Below, in pieces: positions 7,039-14,673 of a stretch of DNA of 16,318 nucleotides (positions are counted from its first letter, which is position 1; every line of letters starts with the position of its first letter). Source of the stretch: CAYMRB01 sp964392615. GTDB lineage: Bacteria > Planctomycetota > UBA8108. Under the pieces are notes generated by a model, which was not told where the DNA came from, ran no database searches, and was given only the letters and a program-made list of their open reading frames with translations. The position numbers and the translations under genes were made by a program. The stretch covers positions 1-16,318 of the forward strand of contig CAYMRB010000218.1 of NCBI GenBank assembly GCA_964392615.1, read 5' to 3'.

Positions 7039-8337
7039 TCAGAGCTTCCAAGGCTTGCGGTAGTCGACCTTCTTCAGGAGCTTGTCCGCGTCCGCGTCGC
7101 CGACGATCGTCTCGGTCTTCGGGTCGAAGCGGAGCTCGCGACCGCCGAGCGCCTCGCTGACGAGGCCGAGGTGACCGGGCGTGATCGAGCGGTGGCCCGT
7201 CTCGGCCGGGCAGATGCACTCCTTGCCGGTCTTGATGCCGTCGAGGAAGTTGCGGTGGTGTTCGGGCGAGTGGTAGACCTTGACCGGGCCCGGGTTGAAG
7301 CCGTTCTTCGTCCACTCGGGGCTCGACGCGCGGAACTTGCCGCGGGCGACGAACACCCAGCCGTCCTCGCCGATCCACTTGCAGCCGCGTTCGTAGCGGT
7401 TCGAAATGCTCGACGTCGTGCCGGTCGCGTACTTGCACCGGACCTCGTACTTCCACGCGGAGTCCCAGACCGTGCGGTCCGCCGCGTACTCGAAGCCGGC
7501 CGCCTGCACCTCGACGGGACCGGAACGATCCATATCGAGGCCCCAGTGGGCGATGTCGTTGTGGTGGCCGATCCAGTCCATCAGCTGGCCGCCGCCGTAC
7601 GACAGATGCCAGCGCCAGTTCCAGTGGAACCTGTCCTTGTGGAACGGCAGCTTGGGCGACGGTCCACACCAGAAGTCGTAGTCGGCGTGCGCCGGCGGAT
7701 CCTGCGGGGCCGTGCTCCCCTTGTGCTGTCGGTGTCCCGTCGGCAGTCCGACCTCGACGTGCTTCACCTTGCCTATGACACCGTTTCGAATCAGCTGCGC
7801 GGCACGGCGGAAGTTGTCGTGCGATCGCTGCTGGCTGCCGACCTGGAAGATCACCCCGTTCTTCTTGACCGCCGCGACCATGGCTTGACCCTCGGCGAAG
7901 GTGTGCGCCATCGGCTTCTGGCAGTAGATCGCCTTCTTCGCGTTGGCGGCGGCGACGGCGGCCAGCGCGTGCCAGTGATCCGGCGTCGCGATACAGACCG
8001 CGTCGAGGTCTTTGTGCGCGATCAGGTCGCGGTAGTCCTTGTACTTCGCGCAATCGTCGTTCTTGTAGTGCTTGTTGACGTCTGAAGCGCCTCGAGCGAG
8101 GTGCTGCTCATCAACGTCGCAGACGGCGACGACCTGCGCGTCCCCATTGCGCATGAACCCGCGCGTGTTGCCGCGCCCCATTCCGCCCTGACCGATCGTG
8201 CCGATGACGATCCGGTCGTTCGGGGCGACCGCTGGGCCGAGGCCGAGGACGCTCGACGGGACGAGGAGGGGCGCAGCGATCGCGCTGGAGGCTGCGGCGA
8301 GGAACCGACGCCGCGAGAGGTGCTTTCCGTGCTTCAT
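7039..8337 (-). CDS. Gfo/Idh/MocA family oxidoreductase, Tat-exported
   Basis: A 432-residue NAD(P)-dependent oxidoreductase. A twin-arginine signal (SRRRFLAAA at 8-16 plus a hydrophobic segment) predicts export of the folded, cofactor-bound enzyme. The Rossmann fold starts at about residue 42 with G49-Q-G51-G52-M-G54. TPDHWHA (118-124) and QKP (140-142, Lys141) follow; the family's usual EKP has Gln in place of Glu, a variant seen in exported planctomycete members. The C-terminal domain contains WRWHLSYGGGQLMDWIGHHN with the His residues typical of this branch. Family members oxidise or epimerise sugars and inositols, and some act as glycosidases (GH109). The actual reaction here is not known. 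ATG 8337 is the start because it immediately precedes the Tat signal; upstream Shine-Dalgarno is weak. The frame remains open to 9951, antisense to the next gene, and that extension is not coding. Confidence 0.92.
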   Translation of the reverse strand: MKHGKHLSRRRFLAAASSAIAAPLLVPSSVLGLGPAVAPNDRIVIGTIGQGGMGRGNTRGFMRNGDAQVVAVCDVDEQHLARGASDVNKHYKNDDCAKYKDYRDLIAHKDLDAVCIATPDHWHALAAVAAANAKKAIYCQKPMAHTFAEGQAMVAAVKKNGVIFQVGSQQRSHDNFRRAAQLIRNGVIGKVKHVEVGLPTGHRQHKGSTAPQDPPAHADYDFWCGPSPKLPFHKDRFHWNWRWHLSYGGGQLMDWIGHHNDIAHWGLDMDRSGPVEVQAAGFEYAADRTVWDSAWKYEVRCKYATGTTSSISNRYERGCKWIGEDGWVFVARGKFRASSPEWTKNGFNPGPVKVYHSPEHHRNFLDGIKTGKECICPAETGHRSITPGHLGLVSEALGGRELRFDPKTETIVGDADADKLLKKVDYRKPWKL

Positions 8338-8463
8338 GTTCGGAATCTCGAGAAGAGAAGAGTGATCGAACGGACTTCGCAAACCTCCATTAGGAGAGAG
8401 AGCCGGCACCCGCGCAAGGGCCGAGGGCGGCGGTACGGACACTCGCTGAGCGGCCGAAGTCGC

Positions 8464-8502
8464 TACAATGAGCCTGCGATCTGGCGCCGTCGGTAATGGA
8501 GA
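8464..8502 (+). promoter_or_regulatory. Candidate -10 box and ribosome binding site for the propeller-peptidase gene
   Basis: TACAAT at 8464-8469 matches the sigma-70 -10 consensus in five of six positions, in the 171-base divergent spacer. No good -35 element is found 16-18 bases upstream. GGAGA at 8498-8502 lies six bases before ATG 8509 and supports that start. Confidence 0.4.
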
Positions 8503-8508
8503 AACAAG

Positions 8509-10479
8509 ATGTCGAGCCCGCGCACTCTGCTGACCTCGTGCCTCGTGTGGACACTCGCGTGCGTCTTGCAGAGCAGCCTTCTGCGAGCTGACGAGAGTAC
8601 CTGGCCCCGTTTCCATGGCCCGAAGGGGGACAATCTCTCCGACGAGACCGGCCTGTTGAGGGAGTGGCCTCCCGAGGGACCGAAGCTGCTGTGGACGGCC
8701 GAGAATCTGGGCTTCGGCTACTCCACCGTGTCGATTGCTCACTCGACCGTCTACACCGGCGGAAACATCGACAAGAAGATGGTCATCACGGCCCTCGATC
8801 TCGACGGGAACGTCCGCTGGAAGTTCGACGAGTACGACGGCTACGAGAAGCACATGGCCGGCTCGCGCGCGACTCCGACGATCGATGGTGACCGGCTGTA
8901 TCACAAGAGCCCCATCGGCGACGTGTTCTGTCTGAAGGCCAAGACGGGCAAGAAGATCTGGGGGCTCAACATCCTCGAGAAGTTCGGCAGCGAGAACATT
9001 CGCTGGGCGTTGTCCGAGTCCTTGCTGATCGATGGCGACCGCGTGATCTGCTCCCCCTGCGGGCCGAACACCGCCGTCGTCGCGTTGAACAAGATGACCG
9101 GCGAGACGGTCTGGAAGTCGGCGAGTGCCGACGGCGACCTCGCCAGCTACGCCTCGCCGATTCTCGTCGAGTATCAGGGGCTGCGCATCATCCTGACGAT
9201 GACCGCCAAAGCGTTGATCGGTGTCCACGCCGACACGGGCAAGCTGCTCTTCCGGTTTCCGCACGAGACGGAGCACGAGGCCAACGTCGCGTCGCCGGTC
9301 TACCACGACGGACAGGTGTTCATCAGCTCGGGGTACGGCACGACCGGCTCCGTGATGGTGAAGCTCGAGGTCAACGACGACAACGTGACCGCGACAAAGG
9401 TCTGGGGGTCGAGGGAGCTCGACAACCACCACGGCGGCGTGATCTTGGTCGACGGCAACCTCTACGGCTCGAGCCATCGGTTCAACCACGGGAAGTGGAT
9501 CTGCCTCGACTGGAAGACCGGCGCGATGAAGTATGCCGAGAAGGGCGTCGGCAAGGGATCGCTGACTTACGCGGACGGCATGCTCTACACACTGAGCTCG
9601 CGGCGCGTGATGGGGTTGGTCAAGGCGACGCCGGACGCCCACGTGCTGAGCGGCCGGTTCGGCCTCCCGAAGCTGGCCAATACGACGTCGCGCTCGCATC
9701 CGGTCGTTTGCGGCGGGCGTCTCTACATTCGTCACAACGCCTACCTGTTCGTCTACGACATCCGAGCGCGTACCGACCGGGCGGTTTCGGCGAAGGGCGG
9801 CGCGCGGATGAAGGACCGTTTCAAGCCCCTCTACGGTCTGTTCGGCCGATCGAGCCAGACGAAGGTCGAGGTGGTTTCCGGCCCCGAGCCCGTCAAGATG
9901 CGCAACGGGGGCGTCGCGGGGAAACGATGGATCGCGACGTGTGCGGAGCATCGCTTCTCAGCGGAGAAGGGGTGGGCGGCGACCGAGGAGAAGTACCGGT
10001 TCAAGCTGACGATCCAGGATGCGACAGGTGTCGAGCTCGACCGGTTGATCGCGAAGCTCGAGAGGCTGCCCGGACCCTATATGCGAGCCTGCGTGGCGGT
10101 GTCCGATGACGGCGAGGACGGCATCGCGGTCTACGCCGAACTGGGCGGAGCTCGCGCCCACGGCGGGCAAGGATACATCAACATCATCCCGGTTGCCGAC
10201 GCCCTCGTCATCGCCCACGAGGCGGGGCACACGCTGGAGCAGGTGTACAGGTCCAAGCACAAGGGGGTCCTGGACGACTGGGGGAAGGCTATCGAGGCGG
10301 ACGGGACATCCGTGTCGGCCTACGGGGACAAGGTGCGCCACGAGGATCTCGCGGAGTTCGCTCAGGTCTACGCCGTCTGCATGGATCAAGGCGAGGAGCC
10401 GCTCGCGGCGCTACGGGAGCTCTCGCCGGCGCGGTTCGCTCTGTGGGAGAAGATCCTCGTCGGTCCGGGCGAGGAATAG
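8509..10479 (+). CDS. PQQ-like beta-propeller fused to a C-terminal ATLF/M34-like gluzincin metallopeptidase domain
   Basis: A 656-residue exported protein. After a signal peptide (residues 1 to about 27) the WPRFHGPKGDNLSDETGLL segment and repeats such as ALDLDGNVRWKF, KAKTGKKIWG and ALNKMTGETVWK form a PQQ-like propeller to about residue 425. This type is common in planctomycetes and usually binds ligands or proteins. The remaining part is different: ending at about 577 is a strand-rich segment leading into H570-E571-A-G-H574, then Y605 in SAYGDKV and E612 in HEDLAEFAQ. The HExxH...Y(x6)E pattern matches anthrax lethal factor (H686, E687, H690, Y728, E735 as I recall), including the seven-residue Tyr-to-Glu step. 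His570, His574 and Glu612 would bind zinc and Glu571 would be catalytic. The substrate is unknown; the reading frame is continuous, so the fusion is not a frameshift. Confidence 0.85.
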   Translation: MSSPRTLLTSCLVWTLACVLQSSLLRADESTWPRFHGPKGDNLSDETGLLREWPPEGPKLLWTAENLGFGYSTVSIAHSTVYTGGNIDKKMVITALDLDGNVRWKFDEYDGYEKHMAGSRATPTIDGDRLYHKSPIGDVFCLKAKTGKKIWGLNILEKFGSENIRWALSESLLIDGDRVICSPCGPNTAVVALNKMTGETVWKSASADGDLASYASPILVEYQGLRIILTMTAKALIGVHADTGKLLFRFPHETEHEANVASPVYHDGQVFISSGYGTTGSVMVKLEVNDDNVTATKVWGSRELDNHHGGVILVDGNLYGSSHRFNHGKWICLDWKTGAMKYAEKGVGKGSLTYADGMLYTLSSRRVMGLVKATPDAHVLSGRFGLPKLANTTSRSHPVVCGGRLYIRHNAYLFVYDIRARTDRAVSAKGGARMKDRFKPLYGLFGRSSQTKVEVVSGPEPVKMRNGGVAGKRWIATCAEHRFSAEKGWAATEEKYRFKLTIQDATGVELDRLIAKLERLPGPYMRACVAVSDDGEDGIAVYAELGGARAHGGQGYINIIPVADALVIAHEAGHTLEQVYRSKHKGVLDDWGKAIEADGTSVSAYGDKVRHEDLAEFAQVYAVCMDQGEEPLAALRELSPARFALWEKILVGPGEE

Positions 10480-10486
10480 CCGGACG

Positions 10487-10502
10487 CGCCGGACGGCGTT
10501 TT
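10487..10502 (+). terminator. Short hairpin with T4 after the propeller-peptidase gene
   Basis: CGCC (10487-10490) pairs with GGCG (10495-10498) around a GGAC loop, followed by TTTT (10499-10502), eight bases after the stop. The stem is short but the position and T run fit a weak intrinsic terminator. Confidence 0.4.
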
Positions 10503-10504
10503 CG

Positions 10505-10532
10505 TTGCATCGCACGGTGATCGACTGATACT
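10505..10532 (+). promoter_or_regulatory. Weak promoter candidate for the dockerin/cohesin-like gene
   Basis: TTGCAT (10505-10510) and GATACT (10527-10532) are separated by 16 bases and lie 48 bases before the start codon. Both boxes are imperfect. The hairpin just upstream makes an independent promoter here plausible. Confidence 0.25.
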
Positions 10533-10580
10533 GGACAGCTATCGCCAGCCAACGCGACCACTCGTTCGGAGGGATCGGCC

Positions 10581-11735
10581 ATGTCGTGCTCTGCGGCTTC
10601 CTCGATCGGCGTCGTGCTCGCTCTGGCGCTCCTGAGTTTCGGCTCGCCGTGTCGTGCCGACGCGCCGTTTCTGCGTGGCGACGTAAACTCCGACGGGCAG
10701 GTGTCGATCGCCGACGCCAGCTTCTGGAGCTGCTTGCTGTTCTGCGATCCGTTCCTCGGCTGCCTCGACACGGCGGATGCGGACGACGACGGCTCGGTCG
10801 ACCTCGTCGATCTCATCACGGTGCTGGTGACGATCTACTCCGCCGATCCGGTCGCTACGATTGCGCCGCCGTTCCCCGATGTCGGGGAGGATCCGACGGA
10901 GGACGATCTCGAGTGCCGCGAGTACGAGGCCGTGCCGCCGGTGGTCGGCGACGATGAGGTGCGACTCGGCGCGGTTCGAGGCGCGCCGGGCGAGGCCGTG
11001 GCCGTGCCCGTGTGGGTGACTCCGAGCAGCGAGTTCAACGGTGTGCAACTCATCGCGCGCTACGATCCCGCTCTGTTCCGTCCGGTCGCGAACGCCGATG
11101 ACTTCCCGAGTCGCGACGAGTTCTACGACATCTTCTACCGCGGCACGCCGTTCGAGGAAGACCGGGTCAGCACGTCATATGTCGCGACGCGCGAGTTCGG
11201 CGCCGAAGGCGTGTTGATGTTCGGATACCTGATCGACCTGATCGGCGCGAATGCGCTCGGTTGGCGCGCTGAGGGCGAGCCCGTGCTCGCGGCGAACATC
11301 GTCGGCGTGATCGCGCCCGACGCGGAGTCCGGCACCGTGATCGACATCGATCTGATCGCGAACCATGACACGCCGCAGGGCCTGTTTCGCAACGAGATCA
11401 GCGCCTTCGGCGGCGCGCGAATCGTTGCCGCGCTCACCAGCGGCAGCGTGACCGTTGCCGAGACGTTCCGCCGCGGCGATGCGAACGTCGACGGCAACAT
11501 CGACATCTCCGACTCGATCCACATTCTCATCGGCTTGTTCGTCGGCGGCGTCGTCATCGACTGCGACGACTCGGCCGACTTCAACGACGACGCGGCGGTG
11601 GACATCTCCGACGCCGTGCGCTTGCTCGGCCACCTGTTCCTCGGCGAGCCGCCGCCGAGTGCGCCCTATCCGGACTGCGGTGTCGACCCGACCGCGGACC
11701 GGCTCGACTGCCTGTCGTACCCGCCGTGTCCGTAG
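10581..11735 (+). CDS. Secreted protein with dockerin-like repeats at both ends and a cohesin-like middle
   Basis: A 384-residue protein with a signal peptide (residues 1-26). ATG 10581 has GGAGGG seven bases upstream. Residues 30-90 hold two EF-hand-like dockerin loops (GDVNSDGQVSIAD at 33-45; DADDDGSVDLVD at 66-77). Residues 126 to about 285 (VRLGAVRGAPGEAVAVPVWV, then NGVQLIARYDPALF) have the pattern of a cohesin domain. Residues 297-384 hold a second dockerin pair (GDANVDGNIDISD at 299-311; DFNDDAAVDISD at 333-344, where one loop Gly is Ala) followed by a Cys/Pro tail (PYPDCGVDPTAD, ending YPPCP). That C-terminal block is a recurring tag in planctomycete secreted proteins. In cellulosomes dockerins bind cohesins through calcium; whether these pair is unknown. 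A scaffolding or surface-assembly role is inferred. No catalytic domain is present. Confidence 0.8.
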   Translation: MSCSAASSIGVVLALALLSFGSPCRADAPFLRGDVNSDGQVSIADASFWSCLLFCDPFLGCLDTADADDDGSVDLVDLITVLVTIYSADPVATIAPPFPDVGEDPTEDDLECREYEAVPPVVGDDEVRLGAVRGAPGEAVAVPVWVTPSSEFNGVQLIARYDPALFRPVANADDFPSRDEFYDIFYRGTPFEEDRVSTSYVATREFGAEGVLMFGYLIDLIGANALGWRAEGEPVLAANIVGVIAPDAESGTVIDIDLIANHDTPQGLFRNEISAFGGARIVAALTSGSVTVAETFRRGDANVDGNIDISDSIHILIGLFVGGVVIDCDDSADFNDDAAVDISDAVRLLGHLFLGEPPPSAPYPDCGVDPTADRLDCLSYPPCP

Positions 11736-11773
11736 CTGTCTTCAACGGGCTGGCAGGGGGGCCACGGACGAGG

Positions 11774-11808
11774 AGAGGCCGCACCACCGCAACGGTGACC
11801 CGGCCTCT
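11774..11808 (+). terminator. Two-tier hairpin between the dockerin/cohesin gene and GH127
   Basis: AGAGGCCG (11774-11781) pairs perfectly with CGGCCTCT (11801-11808). Inside it CACCG (11785-11789) pairs perfectly with CGGTG (11793-11797) around a CAA loop, leaving a symmetric three-by-three internal loop. It starts 38 bases after the upstream stop. No T tract follows, so it could be a terminator, an mRNA-stabilising structure or a leader element of the GH127 transcript. Confidence 0.5.
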
Positions 11809-11875
11809 TGACTTCAACGGCGTCTCGGCTGACGGTGACGGGTGAGATCCACCAGGCACAAGAAGAGGGCGTCCC

Positions 11876-14530
11876 ATGAAGGTTTCCCCGCTGCTGCTCG
11901 TCGCTGTGTGTACTGCGCTCGCCCTGTCCGCTGCGCAGCTCGCGGGACAGGACTGCGACCCCATCGAGCCCGTCGCGACGCCGTCGAGCTCGTACGTGTC
12001 CGGCGACACGACGCTCGCCGCGCTCAACGACGGCTTCGATCCGCGCAACTCGCAGGATCGCAGCCGACGCTCGTACGGGAACTGGCCCCGACGCGGAACG
12101 CAGTGGGTGCAGTACGACTGGGCGCAGCCGATCAGCACGAATCGAATCGAGGTGTATTGGTGGAACGATCACCGCGGCGTCCGCATTCCAAAGGCGTGCC
12201 GCTTGCTGTACTGGGACGGCAAGGGCTTCGTCGCCGTGCCGAACGCGAAGGGGCTCGGCGTCGAGGAGAGTCGCTACAACACGACGACGTTCGACGAGGT
12301 GCGCACGGCGAAGCTGCGGCTGGAGATCGACTCGAACGGCAACTTCTCCACGGGCCTACTCGAGTGGAAGGTCTGCGATTCGGGGAAATCGCCGAACTTC
12401 CCGCCACAGGTGAGAGCGGGAGTCGACCGCGTCGTCGTGCTCGGAGGCAAGACGTATCTCGACGGCGCGATCAAAGTGCTCAAGCGCGAGGACGGCAATC
12501 AGACGACGACGACCTGGCGCCGCGCGTCGGGTCCGGGCAGTGTCTCGTTCGCCGACGCGAACGCTGTGAAAACGACGGCGACGTTCTCTGCGGCAGGCGA
12601 CTACGTCGTCGAGCTGACGGCTCGCGTCGGTGAGTTGAGCTCGTCTTCGGGGCTGCGGGTCCGGGTCGTGTCTCCGCCGCCCACCGACCACCTCGATCCG
12701 ATCGATACCGTCGCCTACTCGATCGACAGCCCGCTGTGGAACCATCGGGTGAAGGCGATCATCGCCAACTGGATCCCGCACTGCATCGAGCGAATCTCCG
12801 ACCCGAACCTGCGCGAGGGCGGTATCAACAACTTCATCGATACCGCGGCCAAGTTGGCCGGCAAGCCGCACAAGGGCCATCGGGGCTATGTCTTCTCGAA
12901 CGCCTGGGTCTACAACACGATCGAATCGATCTGCGTCGCGCTGATGGTCGACGCCGGGGGCGATGAGGAGATCGCTGCGTCTCAGAAGAAGATGCGGGCG
13001 ACGCTCGACGACTGGATTCCGAAGATCCTCGCCGCACAAGAGCCCGACGGGTACATCCAGACGGCGTTCACGCTGACGGACCGCGAGCGGTGGACGCCGG
13101 GGCATCGGCATGCGCACGAGGGATACGTCGCCGGGTATCTCCTCGAGGCGGCTATCGCGCACTACCTCGTGACGGACAAGAAGGACGCGCGGCTCTACGA
13201 CGCGGCCAAGAGGCTCGCGGACTGCTGGGATCGTCACATCGGTCCGCCGCCGAAGAAGAGGTGGTACGACGGGCACCAGGCGATGGAAATCGCGCTGGTT
13301 CGATTCGGGCGCTTCGTGAACACGGTCGAGGGCGGCGGTCGAGGGGACCGCTACATCGCGTTGTCGAAGTTCCTGCTCGACTGCCGCGACGGCGGGCACG
13401 AGTACGATCAGAGCCACGCGCCGGCCGTGCAGCAGTACGAGGCGGTGGGGCACGCGGTGCGGGCGAGCTACTCGTACGCCGGCATGGCGGACGTCGCCAT
13501 GGAGACCGGCGATATCGACTACCAGAGCGCGGTCGCGTCGTTGTGGGACAACATCGTCAACCGGAAGTACTACGTCACCGGCGGCATCGGCAGCGGCGAG
13601 ACATCGGAGGGATTCGGCCCGGACTACTCGTTGCGTCACGGCGCGTATTGCGAGTCGTGCTCGAGCTGCGGGCAGATCTACTTCCAACAGAAGCTCAATC
13701 TGGCGACCCACGAGGCGAAGTACGCGGATCTGCTCGAGGAGACGCTCTACAACGCCCTACTCGGCTCGCTCGACCTCGCGGGGAAGAACTTCTACTACCA
13801 GAATCCGCTGGCGACGGGCCGCATGCGGTATCCGTGGCACGGGTGTCCGTGCTGTATCGGGAACATCCCCCGCGTGCTCCTGATGCTGCCCACGTGGACC
13901 TACGCGAAGGGGCCCGACGGCATCCGGGTCAATCTCTACGTCGGCAGCAAGATGACGATTCCGGGCGTGGCCGGCACGGACGTCGAGATCGCACAGGACA
14001 CGGACTATCCGTGGAGCGGAAGCGTGTCGATCACGGTGAACCCCGCCGTCGAGCGGAAGTTCGACATCGCGCTTCGCGTGCCCGACCGGAGCGTCAGCGA
14101 GATCTACGCGAGCACGCCCGACGCGAACGGTGTCGCTCGTGTCGCGGTCAACGGCGCGACGGTCACTCCTCGGGTGGAGAACGGGTACGCGGTGATCTCT
14201 CGCACGTGGAAGACCGGTGACCGCGTCGAGCTGACGCTGCCGATGCGGATCCAGCGCGTTCGGGCCATCGACAAGGTCGCAGCGACGCGTGGGCAGGTAG
14301 CTCTTCGCTACGGTCCGCTGGTCTACGCGGTCGAGAGCGTCGACCAGGACATCGGGGGGCGTCTCGACCCGTCGGCCGAACTGACCACCGAGTGGCGTGG
14401 GGCTCTGCTAGGCGGTGTTCTGGTGATTCGCGGCAAGTGGGCAGACGGTTCACCGTTCACGGCGATTCCGTACTACGCCCGAGCGAATCGCGCCGACGCG
14501 AGATCGTCGGTGTGGATCTCCGAACGTTAG
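11876..14530 (+). CDS. Secreted multidomain GH127-family beta-L-arabinofuranosidase-like glycosidase
   Basis: An 884-residue protein; ATG 11876 has GAGGG six bases upstream. A signal peptide (1 to about 24) precedes a discoidin/CBM32-like domain (about 27-170: ALNDGFDPRNSQD, QWVQYDWAQPISTNRIEVYW) and an Ig/PKD-like domain (about 175-265: SVSFADANAVKTTATFSAAG). The GH127 (DUF1680) region runs from about 270. It retains Glu578 (SEGFGPDY) as probable acid/base, Glu593 and Cys595 (CESC), and Cys657, Cys659 and Cys660 (GCPCCIGN). These match the zinc-thiolate site of Bifidobacterium HypBA1, where a Cys is the nucleophile (C417; E322 acid/base). Here Cys659 or Cys660 would serve. Known members release beta-L-arabinofuranose; related families GH142 and GH146 exist, so the sugar is not certain. 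The neighbourhood suggests an arabinose-bearing, perhaps sulfated, glycan. Confidence 0.9.
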   Translation: MKVSPLLLVAVCTALALSAAQLAGQDCDPIEPVATPSSSYVSGDTTLAALNDGFDPRNSQDRSRRSYGNWPRRGTQWVQYDWAQPISTNRIEVYWWNDHRGVRIPKACRLLYWDGKGFVAVPNAKGLGVEESRYNTTTFDEVRTAKLRLEIDSNGNFSTGLLEWKVCDSGKSPNFPPQVRAGVDRVVVLGGKTYLDGAIKVLKREDGNQTTTTWRRASGPGSVSFADANAVKTTATFSAAGDYVVELTARVGELSSSSGLRVRVVSPPPTDHLDPIDTVAYSIDSPLWNHRVKAIIANWIPHCIERISDPNLREGGINNFIDTAAKLAGKPHKGHRGYVFSNAWVYNTIESICVALMVDAGGDEEIAASQKKMRATLDDWIPKILAAQEPDGYIQTAFTLTDRERWTPGHRHAHEGYVAGYLLEAAIAHYLVTDKKDARLYDAAKRLADCWDRHIGPPPKKRWYDGHQAMEIALVRFGRFVNTVEGGGRGDRYIALSKFLLDCRDGGHEYDQSHAPAVQQYEAVGHAVRASYSYAGMADVAMETGDIDYQSAVASLWDNIVNRKYYVTGGIGSGETSEGFGPDYSLRHGAYCESCSSCGQIYFQQKLNLATHEAKYADLLEETLYNALLGSLDLAGKNFYYQNPLATGRMRYPWHGCPCCIGNIPRVLLMLPTWTYAKGPDGIRVNLYVGSKMTIPGVAGTDVEIAQDTDYPWSGSVSITVNPAVERKFDIALRVPDRSVSEIYASTPDANGVARVAVNGATVTPRVENGYAVISRTWKTGDRVELTLPMRIQRVRAIDKVAATRGQVALRYGPLVYAVESVDQDIGGRLDPSAELTTEWRGALLGGVLVIRGKWADGSPFTAIPYYARANRADARSSVWISER

Positions 14531-14544
14531 CGGTGCACGAATCG

Positions 14545-14564
14545 CGAGGGCTCCCGTGCCCTCG
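14545..14564 (+). terminator. Hairpin after GH127
   Basis: CGAGGGC (14545-14551) pairs perfectly with GCCCTCG (14558-14564) around a six-base loop, 14 bases after the GH127 stop. No T tract follows. It lies in the 143-base convergent spacer before the hydrolase stop at 14674 and could serve transcripts from both sides. Nothing else is evident in that spacer. Confidence 0.5.
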
Positions 14565-14673
14565 GGCAGGTGGAAATCGAGGAGCGCTAAGCACACAGGC
14601 GGAGGACTGGGACGGGCGGATCGAAGCGGTGATTCGACAGGCGACGTAGCGACGCAGAGCTCGATCGCTCCGC

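Noticed and set aside
7025..8053. Extension of the CotH frame upstream to an ATG at 8053
   Set aside because: This stretch overlaps the oxidoreductase gene in another frame on the same strand and reads as Arg/Gly-rich filler with no domain.
8338..9951. Extension of the oxidoreductase frame upstream to 9951
   Set aside because: It is antisense to the propeller-peptidase gene, has no recognisable domain, and the Tat signal directly follows ATG 8337.
10106..10528. Plus-strand open frame overlapping the end of the propeller-peptidase gene
   Set aside because: Composition is Arg/Ser/Thr-rich out-of-frame reading; the true frame holds the HExxH and downstream Glu motifs.
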